Shown piece after piece: positions 14,792-21,415 of a DNA stretch of 21,417 nucleotides (the first letter of the stretch is position 1; each line of letters opens with the position of its first letter). The notes under the pieces are model-generated. The model was not told where the DNA came from. It ran no database searches and was given only the letters and a program-made list of their open reading frames with translations. Source of the DNA: a virus; the IMG/VR virus record IMGVR_UViG_3300042539_000902, positions 1 to 21,417 of that record; one strand, 5' to 3'. A program made the translations under genes and the position numbers.

Positions 14792-16120
14792 TCATGCTAA
14801 ATGTAGTTCAAAACGATTTCTTGGTTGCCATTGTTGGAAACATCCTTCGATGCTATCTACAACTCGTTGACACATATTTTCTCTACTCATACCGACCGCA
14901 GGGTTCTTGATGTACTCAACACCCTTCATTCCAGCAGAAACTCTTTCTTCTCTCGAAGTTATGTACCATTCATAGAGTGCCTGACCAATTTCACGGAAAT
15001 CTGCTCGGTCATCAAAGATATACGGTGTTGGTACTGAACCTTGAAGTGAAATGTTAGATGGCCATACTGGTTTTACCCACTCACCATGTTCTAATGTTGA
15101 CCAATCTTCTTTTCTGTGAAGGGTTTGAACTTCAACGTATTCTTGTGGTGTAAAATACTTACCAGTTTCTGGATTGATAAATCCACATTGGTCTTGCATA
15201 CCACCCGTTACGTTTACAACAATCGGTGTACCAGCGGCAAGTGACTCTGCTGTACTTAAACCGAATCCTTCGTTGGAAGTCATGTTTAGAGTTACGTCTG
15301 CAACGTTGTACATCACATTAAGTGCCTCTCCCGGTAAAACTTTATCGCTGAATAAAACATTATACTCGTTACAAAGTTCGTTTACTACCGCAGTCAAGTC
15401 TGTTCCATTTGGGTCAATCGGTTGTGTGTGCATAAGAAGAAGACAATCTTTTTCGGCATTACCACCGTTTTTATCAATCAATTCACACATATGACGATAA
15501 GCGAGAACTACGTCACCAGGATGTTTGCGGTGAATATTTCGGTTGTTCCAAAATACAACAAACTTGTTTTCATTGTTACCTCGAATCTTTTTGATTTCAT
15601 TCTTTAATGGTTCCCATGACTTATCACCTTCTGTGATAGGATAGAACATTTTTGTATCTATACCGTGTGGGACGTATGTTATTCTATTGTCTTGAACACT
15701 ACCCTCAAACCTATTAAGTATTCGGTGATTGATTCCATATGTTTGCTTTGAAATGGCCATTAGCAAGTCACAACTTGAATAAGCTTCCTTATTCCAATAC
15801 GGGTCTGGAATACAGTCCCAAATATTTAGATACATCAGAGGAATCTGTGTTCTGATTTCGTGTTCCATTGAATACAACCAATCCCAGAATCTTGGGTCAG
15901 TAAAATGCAGAATTGCATCTGGTTTTTCGGAATCAATGATTGAACGAATAAGGAACGGGTCACCATATCCATCGTTACAATAAATCTTGACAGATGCGTC
16001 TTGAACACCTGTTAGTTTTTTTGCATCTTCGGAAAGGTCTAATAACTTTCCTTTTTCTGGGTGATTAATTGCAGCTCCAACTTGGAACCAATCATATTGA
16101 TGACACGTACCAATAACCAT
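14792..16120 (-). CDS. GT4-family glycosyltransferase, open frame lacking its first strand
   Basis: The longest uninterrupted frame (442 aa from ATG 16120) of a GT4 enzyme. It has the linker VPHGIDTKMFYP, a C-terminal domain starting KFVVFWNNRNIHRKHPGD, and the donor motif EGFGLSTAE (E-x7-E), followed by AAGTPIVVNVTGGMQDQ. ATG 16120 is unlikely to be the true start. The usual first strand and glycine loop (ILLLSDDLR, then LTSGIATVSRD) lie upstream in the same frame, separated by a TAG at 16159-16157. No ribosome site is evident before ATG 16120. The original gene would run 16237-14792, 481 sense codons. If translated only from 16120 it would lack part of the N-terminal Rossmann fold and probably be inactive, unless the TAG is an error or is read through. 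Confidence 0.8.
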   Translation of the reverse strand: MVIGTCHQYDWFQVGAAINHPEKGKLLDLSEDAKKLTGVQDASVKIYCNDGYGDPFLIRSIIDSEKPDAILHFTDPRFWDWLYSMEHEIRTQIPLMYLNIWDCIPDPYWNKEAYSSCDLLMAISKQTYGINHRILNRFEGSVQDNRITYVPHGIDTKMFYPITEGDKSWEPLKNEIKKIRGNNENKFVVFWNNRNIHRKHPGDVVLAYRHMCELIDKNGGNAEKDCLLLMHTQPIDPNGTDLTAVVNELCNEYNVLFSDKVLPGEALNVMYNVADVTLNMTSNEGFGLSTAESLAAGTPIVVNVTGGMQDQCGFINPETGKYFTPQEYVEVQTLHRKEDWSTLEHGEWVKPVWPSNISLQGSVPTPYIFDDRADFREIGQALYEWYITSREERVSAGMKGVEYIKNPAVGMSRENMCQRVVDSIEGCFQQWQPRNRFELHLA

Positions 16121-16237
16121 ATCACGGGAAACAGTTGCTATTCCTGATGTGAGTCGCTACCGGAGGTCATCGCTAAGGAGAAGAATCTTCTTCTTCCTAA
16201 CGTGACCCCCTGTGTCCTTTCTTTCTTGTTCTGACAT
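16121..16237 (-). pseudogene. Detached N-terminus of the GT4 gene, ending at in-frame TAG
   Basis: ATG 16237 has ribosome site AAAGG and opens a frame of 26 codons, MSEQERKDTGGHVRKKKILL then LSDDLR, followed by TAG (16159-16157). The same frame continues as RLTSGIATVSRD into MVIGTCHQYDW of the main ORF. ILLLSDDLR-x-TSGIATxSR is the expected opening of this GT4 group, so the two parts belong together. Compared with that pattern there are two extra codons, TAG and CGA. Removing 6 nt (for example GTAGCG at 16160-16155) would restore DDLR-LTSGIA with no stop. The hexamer TAGCGA occurs at 16175-16170 and again at 16159-16154, so the extra bases may be a slipped copy. No extra sequence of a larger insertion is present. 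Confidence 0.7.
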
Positions 16238-16253
16238 ATCAAAACCTTTAATC

Positions 16254-16274
16254 TATTTACAAAACTTATTTACA
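16254..16274 (-). promoter_or_regulatory. Tandem TGTAAATA octamers, candidate T4-type late promoters
   Basis: The gap between the IMPDH stop and the GT4 start (16300-16238, 63 nt) is the longest gene-free stretch. On the minus strand it holds TGTAAATA twice, at 16274-16267 and 16261-16254. T4-like phages start late transcription from TATAAATA and close variants, and the octamers here differ by one base. From the second copy a transcript would begin only about 10-14 nt before the ribosome site AAAGG of the glycosyltransferase gene, a short leader. The rest of the gap is plain AT-rich DNA with no hairpin that I would call a terminator. In AT-rich sequence these matches could be chance. Confidence 0.35.
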
Positions 16275-16300
16275 ATAAATATCAATATACGAAAAAACGA

Positions 16301-17332
16301 TTACAATAACAAGTGTGGCTTAGCTTCAACCAAACCATTTTGTGTAATAAGGACGTGGTTTGAGTTTGAATGAAATTCCGAAATAGTCCTTGCATTTACA
16401 TAAGACATCGAAGAACGAACGCCATCCTTGATGTCATTGATGATTCGTTCAACCTTACCCTTATAAGGGATTAACTTCGAATTACCTTCCACGTTTTTTT
16501 CTTCTAAACCGTGAACTTGTTTTACTTCAGCGGACGCGGAACCACGGTATTTCTTAAAGAGTTGTTCATTCGGCCACATTCCCATTCTCTGAATTTCCCC
16601 AGGAGATTCACGAGTGCCAGCAAGAAGCGAACCTAACATCACAGAATCAGCACCAAGTGAGAGTGCCTTCGCAACATCACCTGTCATTTTAATTCCACCG
16701 TCCGCAATAATAGGAACATCAATCCCTGTTGATTCTACGGCACTTACTGCCTCAATAAGTGCAGTTACCTGTGGAATACCAACTCCGGTTCTGATTCTTG
16801 TTTCACATAGAGAACCATTACCGATACCAACACGAATTGCGTCAGCTCCCCACTCTGCCAAGTTTTTTGCACCTTCATATGTAGAAACATTACCAGCAAT
16901 CACATCAACGTAATCGGGTAGATTTTCTTTGCACCACTTGATTGCATCACGGACTTGTTTTGTGTTACCGTGGGCAACATCAATCAGTAGAACGATAACA
17001 CCTGCGTTCACAAGTTCTTGTGCACGCTCTTGATAATCACCAGTTGCACCAATAGCAGCAGCAACTAATTTCTCTTGTTCTTTTATCTTACGGACTTGGT
17101 TTGCCTGTTCCCCAATTTTCATAAAACGATGGATGATACCAACACCACCATGTGATGCCATCGCAAGACACATCTTTGAATCTGAAACGGTGTCCATCGG
17201 TGAAGAAACGAGTGGTGTTCCAATAACATATCTCTTTGTGAATCTCGACCTCAAGTCACATTGACTACGAGATTCTATTTCACTGTAAATCGGAGTAATT
17301 TGTATATCATCGAATGTATATGCGTACTTCAT
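16301..17332 (-). CDS. guaB: IMP dehydrogenase/GMP reductase family protein without CBS domains
   Basis: A 343-aa TIM-barrel enzyme counted from ATG 17332, whose A is the last base of the preceding TAA; a longer upstream start (17359) would lie inside the nuclease gene. It begins YTFDDIQITPIYS (5-17), then VSSPMDTVSDSKM (42-54) and GGVGIIHRFM (62-71), a pattern closer to IMP dehydrogenase than to GMP reductase. The catalytic loop is GIGNGSLCETRIRTGVGIPQ (169-188) with active-site Cys176. The phosphate and flap regions are IADGGIKMTGD and KYRGSASAEVKQ, then EGNSKLIPYKG. The two CBS domains that bacterial GuaB carries between the second and third barrel elements are absent. Predicted to oxidise IMP to XMP for guanine nucleotide supply. 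GMP reductase is the alternative. Confidence 0.83.
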   Translation of the reverse strand: MKYAYTFDDIQITPIYSEIESRSQCDLRSRFTKRYVIGTPLVSSPMDTVSDSKMCLAMASHGGVGIIHRFMKIGEQANQVRKIKEQEKLVAAAIGATGDYQERAQELVNAGVIVLLIDVAHGNTKQVRDAIKWCKENLPDYVDVIAGNVSTYEGAKNLAEWGADAIRVGIGNGSLCETRIRTGVGIPQVTALIEAVSAVESTGIDVPIIADGGIKMTGDVAKALSLGADSVMLGSLLAGTRESPGEIQRMGMWPNEQLFKKYRGSASAEVKQVHGLEEKNVEGNSKLIPYKGKVERIINDIKDGVRSSMSYVNARTISEFHSNSNHVLITQNGLVEAKPHLLL

Positions 17333-18234
17333 TATTGAACCCTGTTCTTTATTGGACATAAATCATCTCTATCTTTGAATTCACACCACCGGCAATTTTT
17401 AGCTTTCTCACCTTGAGTTGCCGGATATATGATGTCTGTTCTCTTGTTACCTTCAGAATCAAATGCAGTTTCAACGAATGTTTGGATTTCTTTTAGGATT
17501 TGAGTTTGTGAAACCTTACCGTGTGAAGGAGCAAAACGTTGAACACGTTTCTTCATTACAGCATATTCTGCATCTTCATTGATTTTACGTTTGAGGATAA
17601 GATACTCAATCTCAATATCATCAGGGTGAATATCATACTGCTTTGCGTAGAAGGTCTTGTAAAGAACAAGTTGTGAAGTCTTTACTTTATCTGCCTTTGT
17701 GTACTTATTCCAACCACTCGTTGATGTTTTGAAATCATAGATATGAATCTTACCTGTTCTTATATCTCGCATCACCAAGTCAAGGAAACCAACAAGACGA
17801 ACATTTTGATTTGATTCAAGAGGTATGATATTGATTGGCAATTCGATACCAACAAGTTCCCATCCCTTTTTCATAAAGAACTCTTCACGGTGCGCCTTGA
17901 ACCATCGGATGATTTCAATACCATCAATTAGGTGTTCTTGCATTTCATCACGATGTGAAAAATGTTTGTCATTGTTTTCAGCCAAGAGTTTCTTGTACTC
18001 TACGCCCATCTTTTCTTTTAGTAGATCTTCGAGTGGAAGTGCATTTGCTTCTTCAACAGTAGAACGATATAACATCTCTACATACATCTGAAGAACTTCG
18101 TGCATAGCAGTTCCAAACACGAGTGCAATAGATGGGGAAGGAACGGAAACCTTATCAATGTAATTTAATTTCCAACGATGAGGACATCCTTTCCACATTT
18201 GATACTGTGAAAAGGAAATTTTAGACGTTGACAT
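17332..18234 (-). CDS. Cas4/RecB-like PD-(D/E)XK nuclease with predicted 4Fe-4S cluster
   Basis: A 300-aa nuclease of the PDDEXK_1 type. It opens with SFSQYQMWKGCPHRWKLNY (8-26), the family's first helix with Cys17. GTAMHE (41-46) supplies the His of the active site. GFLDLVM (149-155) gives the first Asp, HIYDFKTS (164-171) the D-x-K pair (D167, K169), and SQLVLY (187-192) the QxxxY motif. The C-terminus has C281-x2-C284-x8-C293, which with Cys17 makes the four-cysteine iron-sulfur arrangement of Cas4, AddB and related exonucleases. No CRISPR array or other cas gene is present, so a replication or recombination role in the phage is the sensible reading. It overlaps the preceding gene by 14 nt. 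Confidence 0.88.
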   Translation of the reverse strand: MSTSKISFSQYQMWKGCPHRWKLNYIDKVSVPSPSIALVFGTAMHEVLQMYVEMLYRSTVEEANALPLEDLLKEKMGVEYKKLLAENNDKHFSHRDEMQEHLIDGIEIIRWFKAHREEFFMKKGWELVGIELPINIIPLESNQNVRLVGFLDLVMRDIRTGKIHIYDFKTSTSGWNKYTKADKVKTSQLVLYKTFYAKQYDIHPDDIEIEYLILKRKINEDAEYAVMKKRVQRFAPSHGKVSQTQILKEIQTFVETAFDSEGNKRTDIIYPATQGEKAKNCRWCEFKDRDDLCPIKNRVQ

Positions 18235-18712
18235 ACTTCTTCACTTTCAGTGGAGTGAAAATATTTACGATTGGTAAACCACCTTTATCGTAAAATACTC
18301 CTAAGTAATTTTGTGAAGCGGCCTTAAACATCGCATCCCAATCAGTATAACCACCACCAAGAAGAGCATGGACAACGTTATATGCCTTCTTATCGGTTTT
18401 TTGTAGTTGTTCCTTGTCCTTCTTGTATTCTTCTAACGCGGCCTGAATATACAAAATTTTACTTCCATCAACACTCGTAGTATAAAGTTCACGGGAACTA
18501 GACTTTATCTGGTGTTCGACCTTTGATAAATCGGTATAGTAAAAAACCCGTGGAAAGTCTGACAACTTGTACTCATTTCCTGAGTAAGTTGAACGTCTCG
18601 ATGTTGTTTCTTTTGGGTCCAATATAGTCTCATTACCCATGTCTGTTTTAGTGAAATGATAAAGATTAACAGTTCCACTTAAAGTAGTTGATTCATTCAG
18701 TTTCTTTTTCAT
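18221..18712 (-). CDS. Unknown protein, possibly ADP-ribosyltransferase-like
   Basis: A 163-aa protein from ATG 18712, whose start overlaps the MetK stop (ATGA); an ATG 12 nt upstream gives an N-terminus inside metK and is less likely. After about 10 residues comes GTVNLYHFTKTDMG. LYHFT is the kind of strand that opens ADP-ribosyltransferase and RNA 2'-phosphotransferase-like folds. Then come EYKLSDFPRVFYYTDLSKVE, KILYIQAALEEYKKDKEQL, and at the end QNYLGVFYDKGGLPIVNIF. I recall similar hypothetical proteins in large phages, but no tested function. No signal peptide or membrane segment is seen. It lies between metK and the nuclease gene. The ART idea rests on the short LYHFT motif and general layout only. 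Confidence 0.7.
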   Translation of the reverse strand: MKKKLNESTTLSGTVNLYHFTKTDMGNETILDPKETTSRRSTYSGNEYKLSDFPRVFYYTDLSKVEHQIKSSSRELYTTSVDGSKILYIQAALEEYKKDKEQLQKTDKKAYNVVHALLGGGYTDWDAMFKAASQNYLGVFYDKGGLPIVNIFTPLKVKKYVNV

Positions 18713-19854
18713 ACATTTTCCCATTCAAAATACTTTGTACCACCGGCGGCTTCATATGGATTCACCCCGAAGTGCCCACGTAAAGCAGTCTGACTGTAAA
18801 TAGGTGACTTCAATCCCAATCGAGAAATGATCCCACTCGGTGTCAGGTCTCCACGAGTAAGTGTACCCAATCCAAACTCTTTTCCGGTTGTTGGGTCATA
18901 GATTCTATATGATACAGGATACTTCTCACCAATTGCATATGCGAGTTGAACCTTCACCTTCTCTACATCACCATTCACTTTCAGAGTCCTAAGTGCAATA
19001 TGACGTGCCATGTAAGCGGCAGAACGGTCAACCTTACTTGGGTCTTTTCCTGAGAAGGCACCACCACCGATTTCACAGTCTGCACCATATTGGTCAACTA
19101 CAATCTTTCTTCCTGTCAAACCACAATCCGAGATAGGTCCACCGATGTTCCAAGTTCCTGCTGGATTGATGTGCCACTTCGTCTTTTCAGTAAAGAGTGA
19201 TTGTAAGTTCTCGTCAAGATTGCGCATTACACCAAGTCTAATTTCGTAGTGGAACATCTCACGTAGTGACGTTAGTGTATATGATTCGTCGTGACACATA
19301 GAAAGAACAACGTTATCAATGTGTTTTGCAATACCATCTTCATAGTAGATGGAGACTTGACTCTTCATATCTGGTCTTAGTTTTAGTTCGTGTCTACGTG
19401 TAAAAGACTCTTGTACAAATTGCCTTGCCAAGTAAATTGGAATCGGCATGAACGTTGGAGTTTCTCTTGTTGCATAACCGAACATGATGCCTTGGTCACC
19501 AGCAGTAAGTTCATCACCAACTACAACGGCATTGTGTATCTCTGGTGCTTGTTGAGAAATGTTTAGGTGGATGTTTACTTTGCTGCTATTGAAGTATGAT
19601 ACGTTACTATCATACCCTGTTTGTTGAATGGCAAAAATAGCGGCATCTCGAATATCCCCATCACTCAAGTTTGCAGTTGATGAAATTTCACCACAGACGT
19701 AAACGTCTAAGTTCTTTACCATCACTTCACAGGCAACCTTTGCATCAGGGTCTCTCTTTAGATATTCATCTAGAATTGCATCTGAAATACAATCGGCAAT
19801 CTTATCAGGATGACCGGGTGAAACAGATTCAGAAGTCCAAATATATGATGACAT
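18709..19854 (-). CDS. metK: S-adenosylmethionine synthetase (methionine adenosyltransferase)
   Basis: A complete 381-aa MetK, which makes S-adenosylmethionine from methionine and ATP in the cytoplasm. The first ATP/Met motif is SVSPGHPDKIADCISDA (10-26) with H15, D17 and K18. TAGDQGIMFGYA (117-128) carries the flexible-loop Asp and the hexapeptide-like region. The P-loop-like GGGAFSGKDPSKVDRSAAY (263-281) is intact. Length agrees with bacterial enzymes of about 380-390 aa, and no key residue is missing, so it should be active. Its start codon overlaps the previous stop (TAATG). A metK inside a phage replication operon is unusual. The probable users are the phage's own FkbM, TylF-like and other methyltransferases, or DNA methylation elsewhere in the genome. 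Confidence 0.95.
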   Translation of the reverse strand: MSSYIWTSESVSPGHPDKIADCISDAILDEYLKRDPDAKVACEVMVKNLDVYVCGEISSTANLSDGDIRDAAIFAIQQTGYDSNVSYFNSSKVNIHLNISQQAPEIHNAVVVGDELTAGDQGIMFGYATRETPTFMPIPIYLARQFVQESFTRRHELKLRPDMKSQVSIYYEDGIAKHIDNVVLSMCHDESYTLTSLREMFHYEIRLGVMRNLDENLQSLFTEKTKWHINPAGTWNIGGPISDCGLTGRKIVVDQYGADCEIGGGAFSGKDPSKVDRSAAYMARHIALRTLKVNGDVEKVKVQLAYAIGEKYPVSYRIYDPTTGKEFGLGTLTRGDLTPSGIISRLGLKSPIYSQTALRGHFGVNPYEAAGGTKYFEWENV

Positions 19855-20225
19855 TACTTACCCCACTTTCCATTTTGGACGAGTTGTGCAATTATACCGT
19901 AAACTGAAATATCTTTGAATGTATCTTCGAGTGACTCACCAACCGCATCCTGTGAGCCAAACATAATCATTTGCTTGTACCGATTAATTTTATCATTCAG
20001 ACGAAAGAACAAACCTTGAAGTGACAACCTTCTATCTTGTTCTCGTTCGAGAGTTGTTCCCAACGAGATATTATCTGGTCCGTAATTCTTTTGTTTACGG
20101 CAGAATAAAACGTATTGGTCTCTTTGAATTCTCTTAAACTCATCAGTCATTCCTGGATATTTTTCTTCCATCTCACGAACGATTGGGTCTTCTTGTCTAC
20201 CCAAGTCAATTTCTTTTATTGCCAT
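19854..20225 (-). CDS. DUF1599 / Nmad1-like protein (nucleotide-modification associated)
   Basis: A 123-aa protein from ATG 20225, chosen over ATG 20237 because GAGGA lies at the right distance before it. It shows the DUF1599-type layout: a helix ending FCRKQKNYGPDNISLGTT, then a basic SLQGLFFRLNDKINRYKQM, then DAVGESLEDTFKDISVYGII. The E-x3-D-x3-D pattern in the last helix is reminiscent of all-alpha NTP pyrophosphohydrolases (MazG-like). DUF1599 was named nucleotide modification associated domain 1 from its co-occurrence with modified-base genes in phages, and its reaction is not established. It overlaps the start of metK by one base. The assignment is by pattern memory and is moderately sure. 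Confidence 0.7.
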   Translation of the reverse strand: MAIKEIDLGRQEDPIVREMEEKYPGMTDEFKRIQRDQYVLFCRKQKNYGPDNISLGTTLEREQDRRLSLQGLFFRLNDKINRYKQMIMFGSQDAVGESLEDTFKDISVYGIIAQLVQNGKWGK

Positions 20226-20233
20226 CTTGTTCC

Positions 20234-20686
20234 TCATTGTAATGTCTTAATTTGTTTCTTGAATTTTTCTACATCTTCTTTCTTAGTACCGTAACATTCC
20301 AAAACAGAAATAAGTTCGTTTGGATTTATTCTTACAAGGTCTGTAATATACTCAAAAATTACTTTCTTACCAAGCTGATAATGTTGGCAGAACAAATCCA
20401 CAAACTGAGAATCAATCTCTATCTTCTTCTTTTTCTTTGTGTACTTCAGATAGAATGTTGTCTTTGGTAGAATATCATGAAGTAATTTGTAGTAATCTTT
20501 GGAGGTGAGGATGCCGTTACTATACTTTTGAAAGTCGTTCACGGCATCCGTTAATTCCATCTCCATAGAAAACCAACGTGTGATAATAAAATTATTCCAC
20601 ACCTTTTGGTCTTCTTCAGTAAGGGTTTCCCATTTAATTTTATCTTTGGTCACACCCTTTATCAAATCGAACAGGGTCTTAGCCAT
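20234..20686 (-). CDS. 62: Clamp-loader small subunit, gp62-like
   Basis: A 150-aa protein from ATG 20686 (MAKTLFDLIKGVTKDKIKW), which overlaps the zinc-ribbon gene's stop by 8 nt. A longer frame to 20755 would lie within that gene and is rejected. T4 gp62 is the non-ATPase subunit that with four gp44 subunits loads the gp45 sliding clamp. The sequence has the form seen in gp62 of marine T4-like phages: WETLTEEDQKVWNNFIITRW near residues 20-39, where N-x-F-[IM]-[IV]-[NT]-R-W is a recurring motif. This is followed by SKDYYKLLHDILPKTTFYLK and a C-terminal helical part. It is shorter than T4 gp62 (187 aa). Location two genes after gp44 supports the call. Confidence 0.75.
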   Translation of the reverse strand: MAKTLFDLIKGVTKDKIKWETLTEEDQKVWNNFIITRWFSMEMELTDAVNDFQKYSNGILTSKDYYKLLHDILPKTTFYLKYTKKKKKIEIDSQFVDLFCQHYQLGKKVIFEYITDLVRINPNELISVLECYGTKKEDVEKFKKQIKTLQ

Positions 20687-20942
20687 TCTGACCAAATCCC
20701 GTTGGTAAAAATTCAGGATTGATATTTCCACACTCAAGACAGGCATACGTTTCAAGTGGAACGATTGCTTCCTTTCCTGTTGGAGACATCAGAGCAGAAA
20801 TCTTCTTGAAGAAGGTTACTGAATGAAAGAAATGTCCACCACACTTATCACAAGTAATATCTTGTGCATCATTGAGATTTACATTCACACGTTGTGGTTG
20901 TGGTGTTTGTTCTCCACCACTCAAGTCAAATACGTTACTCAT
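20679..20942 (-). CDS. Small zinc-ribbon protein
   Basis: An 87-aa protein with two cysteine pairs, ITCDKCGGHFF (near residues 29-39) and TYACLECGNINPEF (near 65-78), spaced about 30 residues apart as in a zinc ribbon binding one Zn2+. A hydrophobic turn, HSVTFFKKISALMSP, separates the pairs. The N-terminal 25 residues are polar and rich in Gln and Pro, likely flexible. The start has the ribosome site AAAGGA. It sits inside the clamp-loader gene pair, so a role in replication or in control of late transcription is plausible, but no function is known to me. Confidence 0.78.
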   Translation of the reverse strand: MSNVFDLSGGEQTPQPQRVNVNLNDAQDITCDKCGGHFFHSVTFFKKISALMSPTGKEAIVPLETYACLECGNINPEFLPTGFGQNG

Positions 20943-21093
20943 TTTCTTTTCCTTTCTCTTCTATTAGTTTTTTGGTTTTGTCATATATTTCATATAAAAT
21001 TTCTTTCGGGAAATCGGCAGTATCTATTTCATCTGTTGATGATATATTCGAAATCCTATAATGGTTATCTGATATAGTTATCATGATTTGCAT
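20935..21093 (-). CDS. 52-aa acidic/basic mini-protein filling the gap after gp44
   Basis: A 52-codon frame from ATG 21093 begins one base after the gp44-like stop (TAAT-ATG). It ends in a TAA that overlaps the ATG of the zinc-ribbon gene (AATGAGTAA). It fills the otherwise empty space exactly, as expected of a real gene in a packed phage operon. The protein starts MQIMITISDNHYRISNIS and has a charged helical tail, KEILYEIYDKTKKLIEEKGK. GGAAG upstream of the ATG is a plausible ribosome site, and the second Met (21084) is an alternative start. I recognise no family. Its small size means coding is supported by fit and not by homology. Confidence 0.6.
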   Translation of the reverse strand: MQIMITISDNHYRISNISSTDEIDTADFPKEILYEIYDKTKKLIEEKGKENE

Positions 21094-21094
21094 A

Positions 21095-21415
21095 TTACTT
21101 CCGTTGGTCAATTTCCATAATTAGTTGGATGAACATTGCCATTGCATTAATTTCATGGTCTACTACCATTGCATCTTTGTATTGTGATTCCGCGATAATA
21201 AGAATCGCAGTTGATACAAACCCATTCGCAAATTGTTCTACATTATCATACAGATAACGGAAGAGTGGGTTGTAATCACGGATTGAATTGTCAGCAAGAA
21301 TCTGACGAATCTCTGTATACTTTTCTTTCTTGTTCTTACTTGACTTTAGAATATCAACAATCGTTGAGTAAAAGTTATTCTGAACGAGAGTTGACTTATC
21401 AAGTTGCATCTTACC
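21095..21415 (-). CDS. 44: Clamp-loader ATPase subunit, gp44-like, C-terminal fragment (cut by window edge)
   Basis: The visible 3' end of a longer gene. The frame is open to the window edge, and the first Met (21409) is preceded in frame by Gly-Lys, so it is internal. The fragment matches the C-terminal collar domain of the RFC/gp44 family: a helical segment KEKYTEIRQILADNSIRDYN, then PLFRYLYDNVEQFANGFV, STAILIIAESQYKDAMVVDH and EINAMAMFIQLIMEI. The pattern A-x-I-I-x-[AG]-[DE]-x-Q-Y in the middle and a closing [DH]-x-E-[IL]-N/H-x-x-A are typical. The Walker A and B ATPase motifs must lie outside the window. With gp62 downstream this forms the T4-type clamp loader, with two small genes between. 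Confidence 0.75.
   Translation of the reverse strand, partial: GKMQLDKSTLVQNNFYSTIVDILKSSKNKKEKYTEIRQILADNSIRDYNPLFRYLYDNVEQFANGFVSTAILIIAESQYKDAMVVDHEINAMAMFIQLIMEIDQRK

Noticed and set aside
16157-16159. Stop-codon reassignment (TAG read as an amino acid), as in some large phages
   Set aside because: A recoded phage would have in-frame TAGs in many genes. Only this one is seen, and the dioxygenase gene ends with TAG. The TAG also coincides with an apparent 6-nt insertion.
1-16237. Window is a bacterial LPS/capsule locus and not a phage
   Set aside because: Strict single-strand packing, the small interspersed ORFs and the gp44/gp62 pair point to a phage. A chimeric assembly cannot be fully excluded without reads.
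17332-18234. A CRISPR-Cas locus suggested by the Cas4-like nuclease
   Set aside because: No repeat-spacer array and no other cas gene is present. Cas4/RecB-like nucleases are common in phages on their own.
20687-20755. Longer N-terminus of the gp62-like protein (start at 20755)
   Set aside because: It would overlap the zinc-ribbon gene by 77 nt. The internal ATG at 20686 gives the usual 8-nt overlap and the expected family start.
12-21077. Plus-strand open frames of 60-150 codons throughout the window
   Set aside because: They are antisense to well-supported minus-strand genes, lack ribosome sites and recognisable domains, and are expected by chance opposite AT-rich coding sequence.
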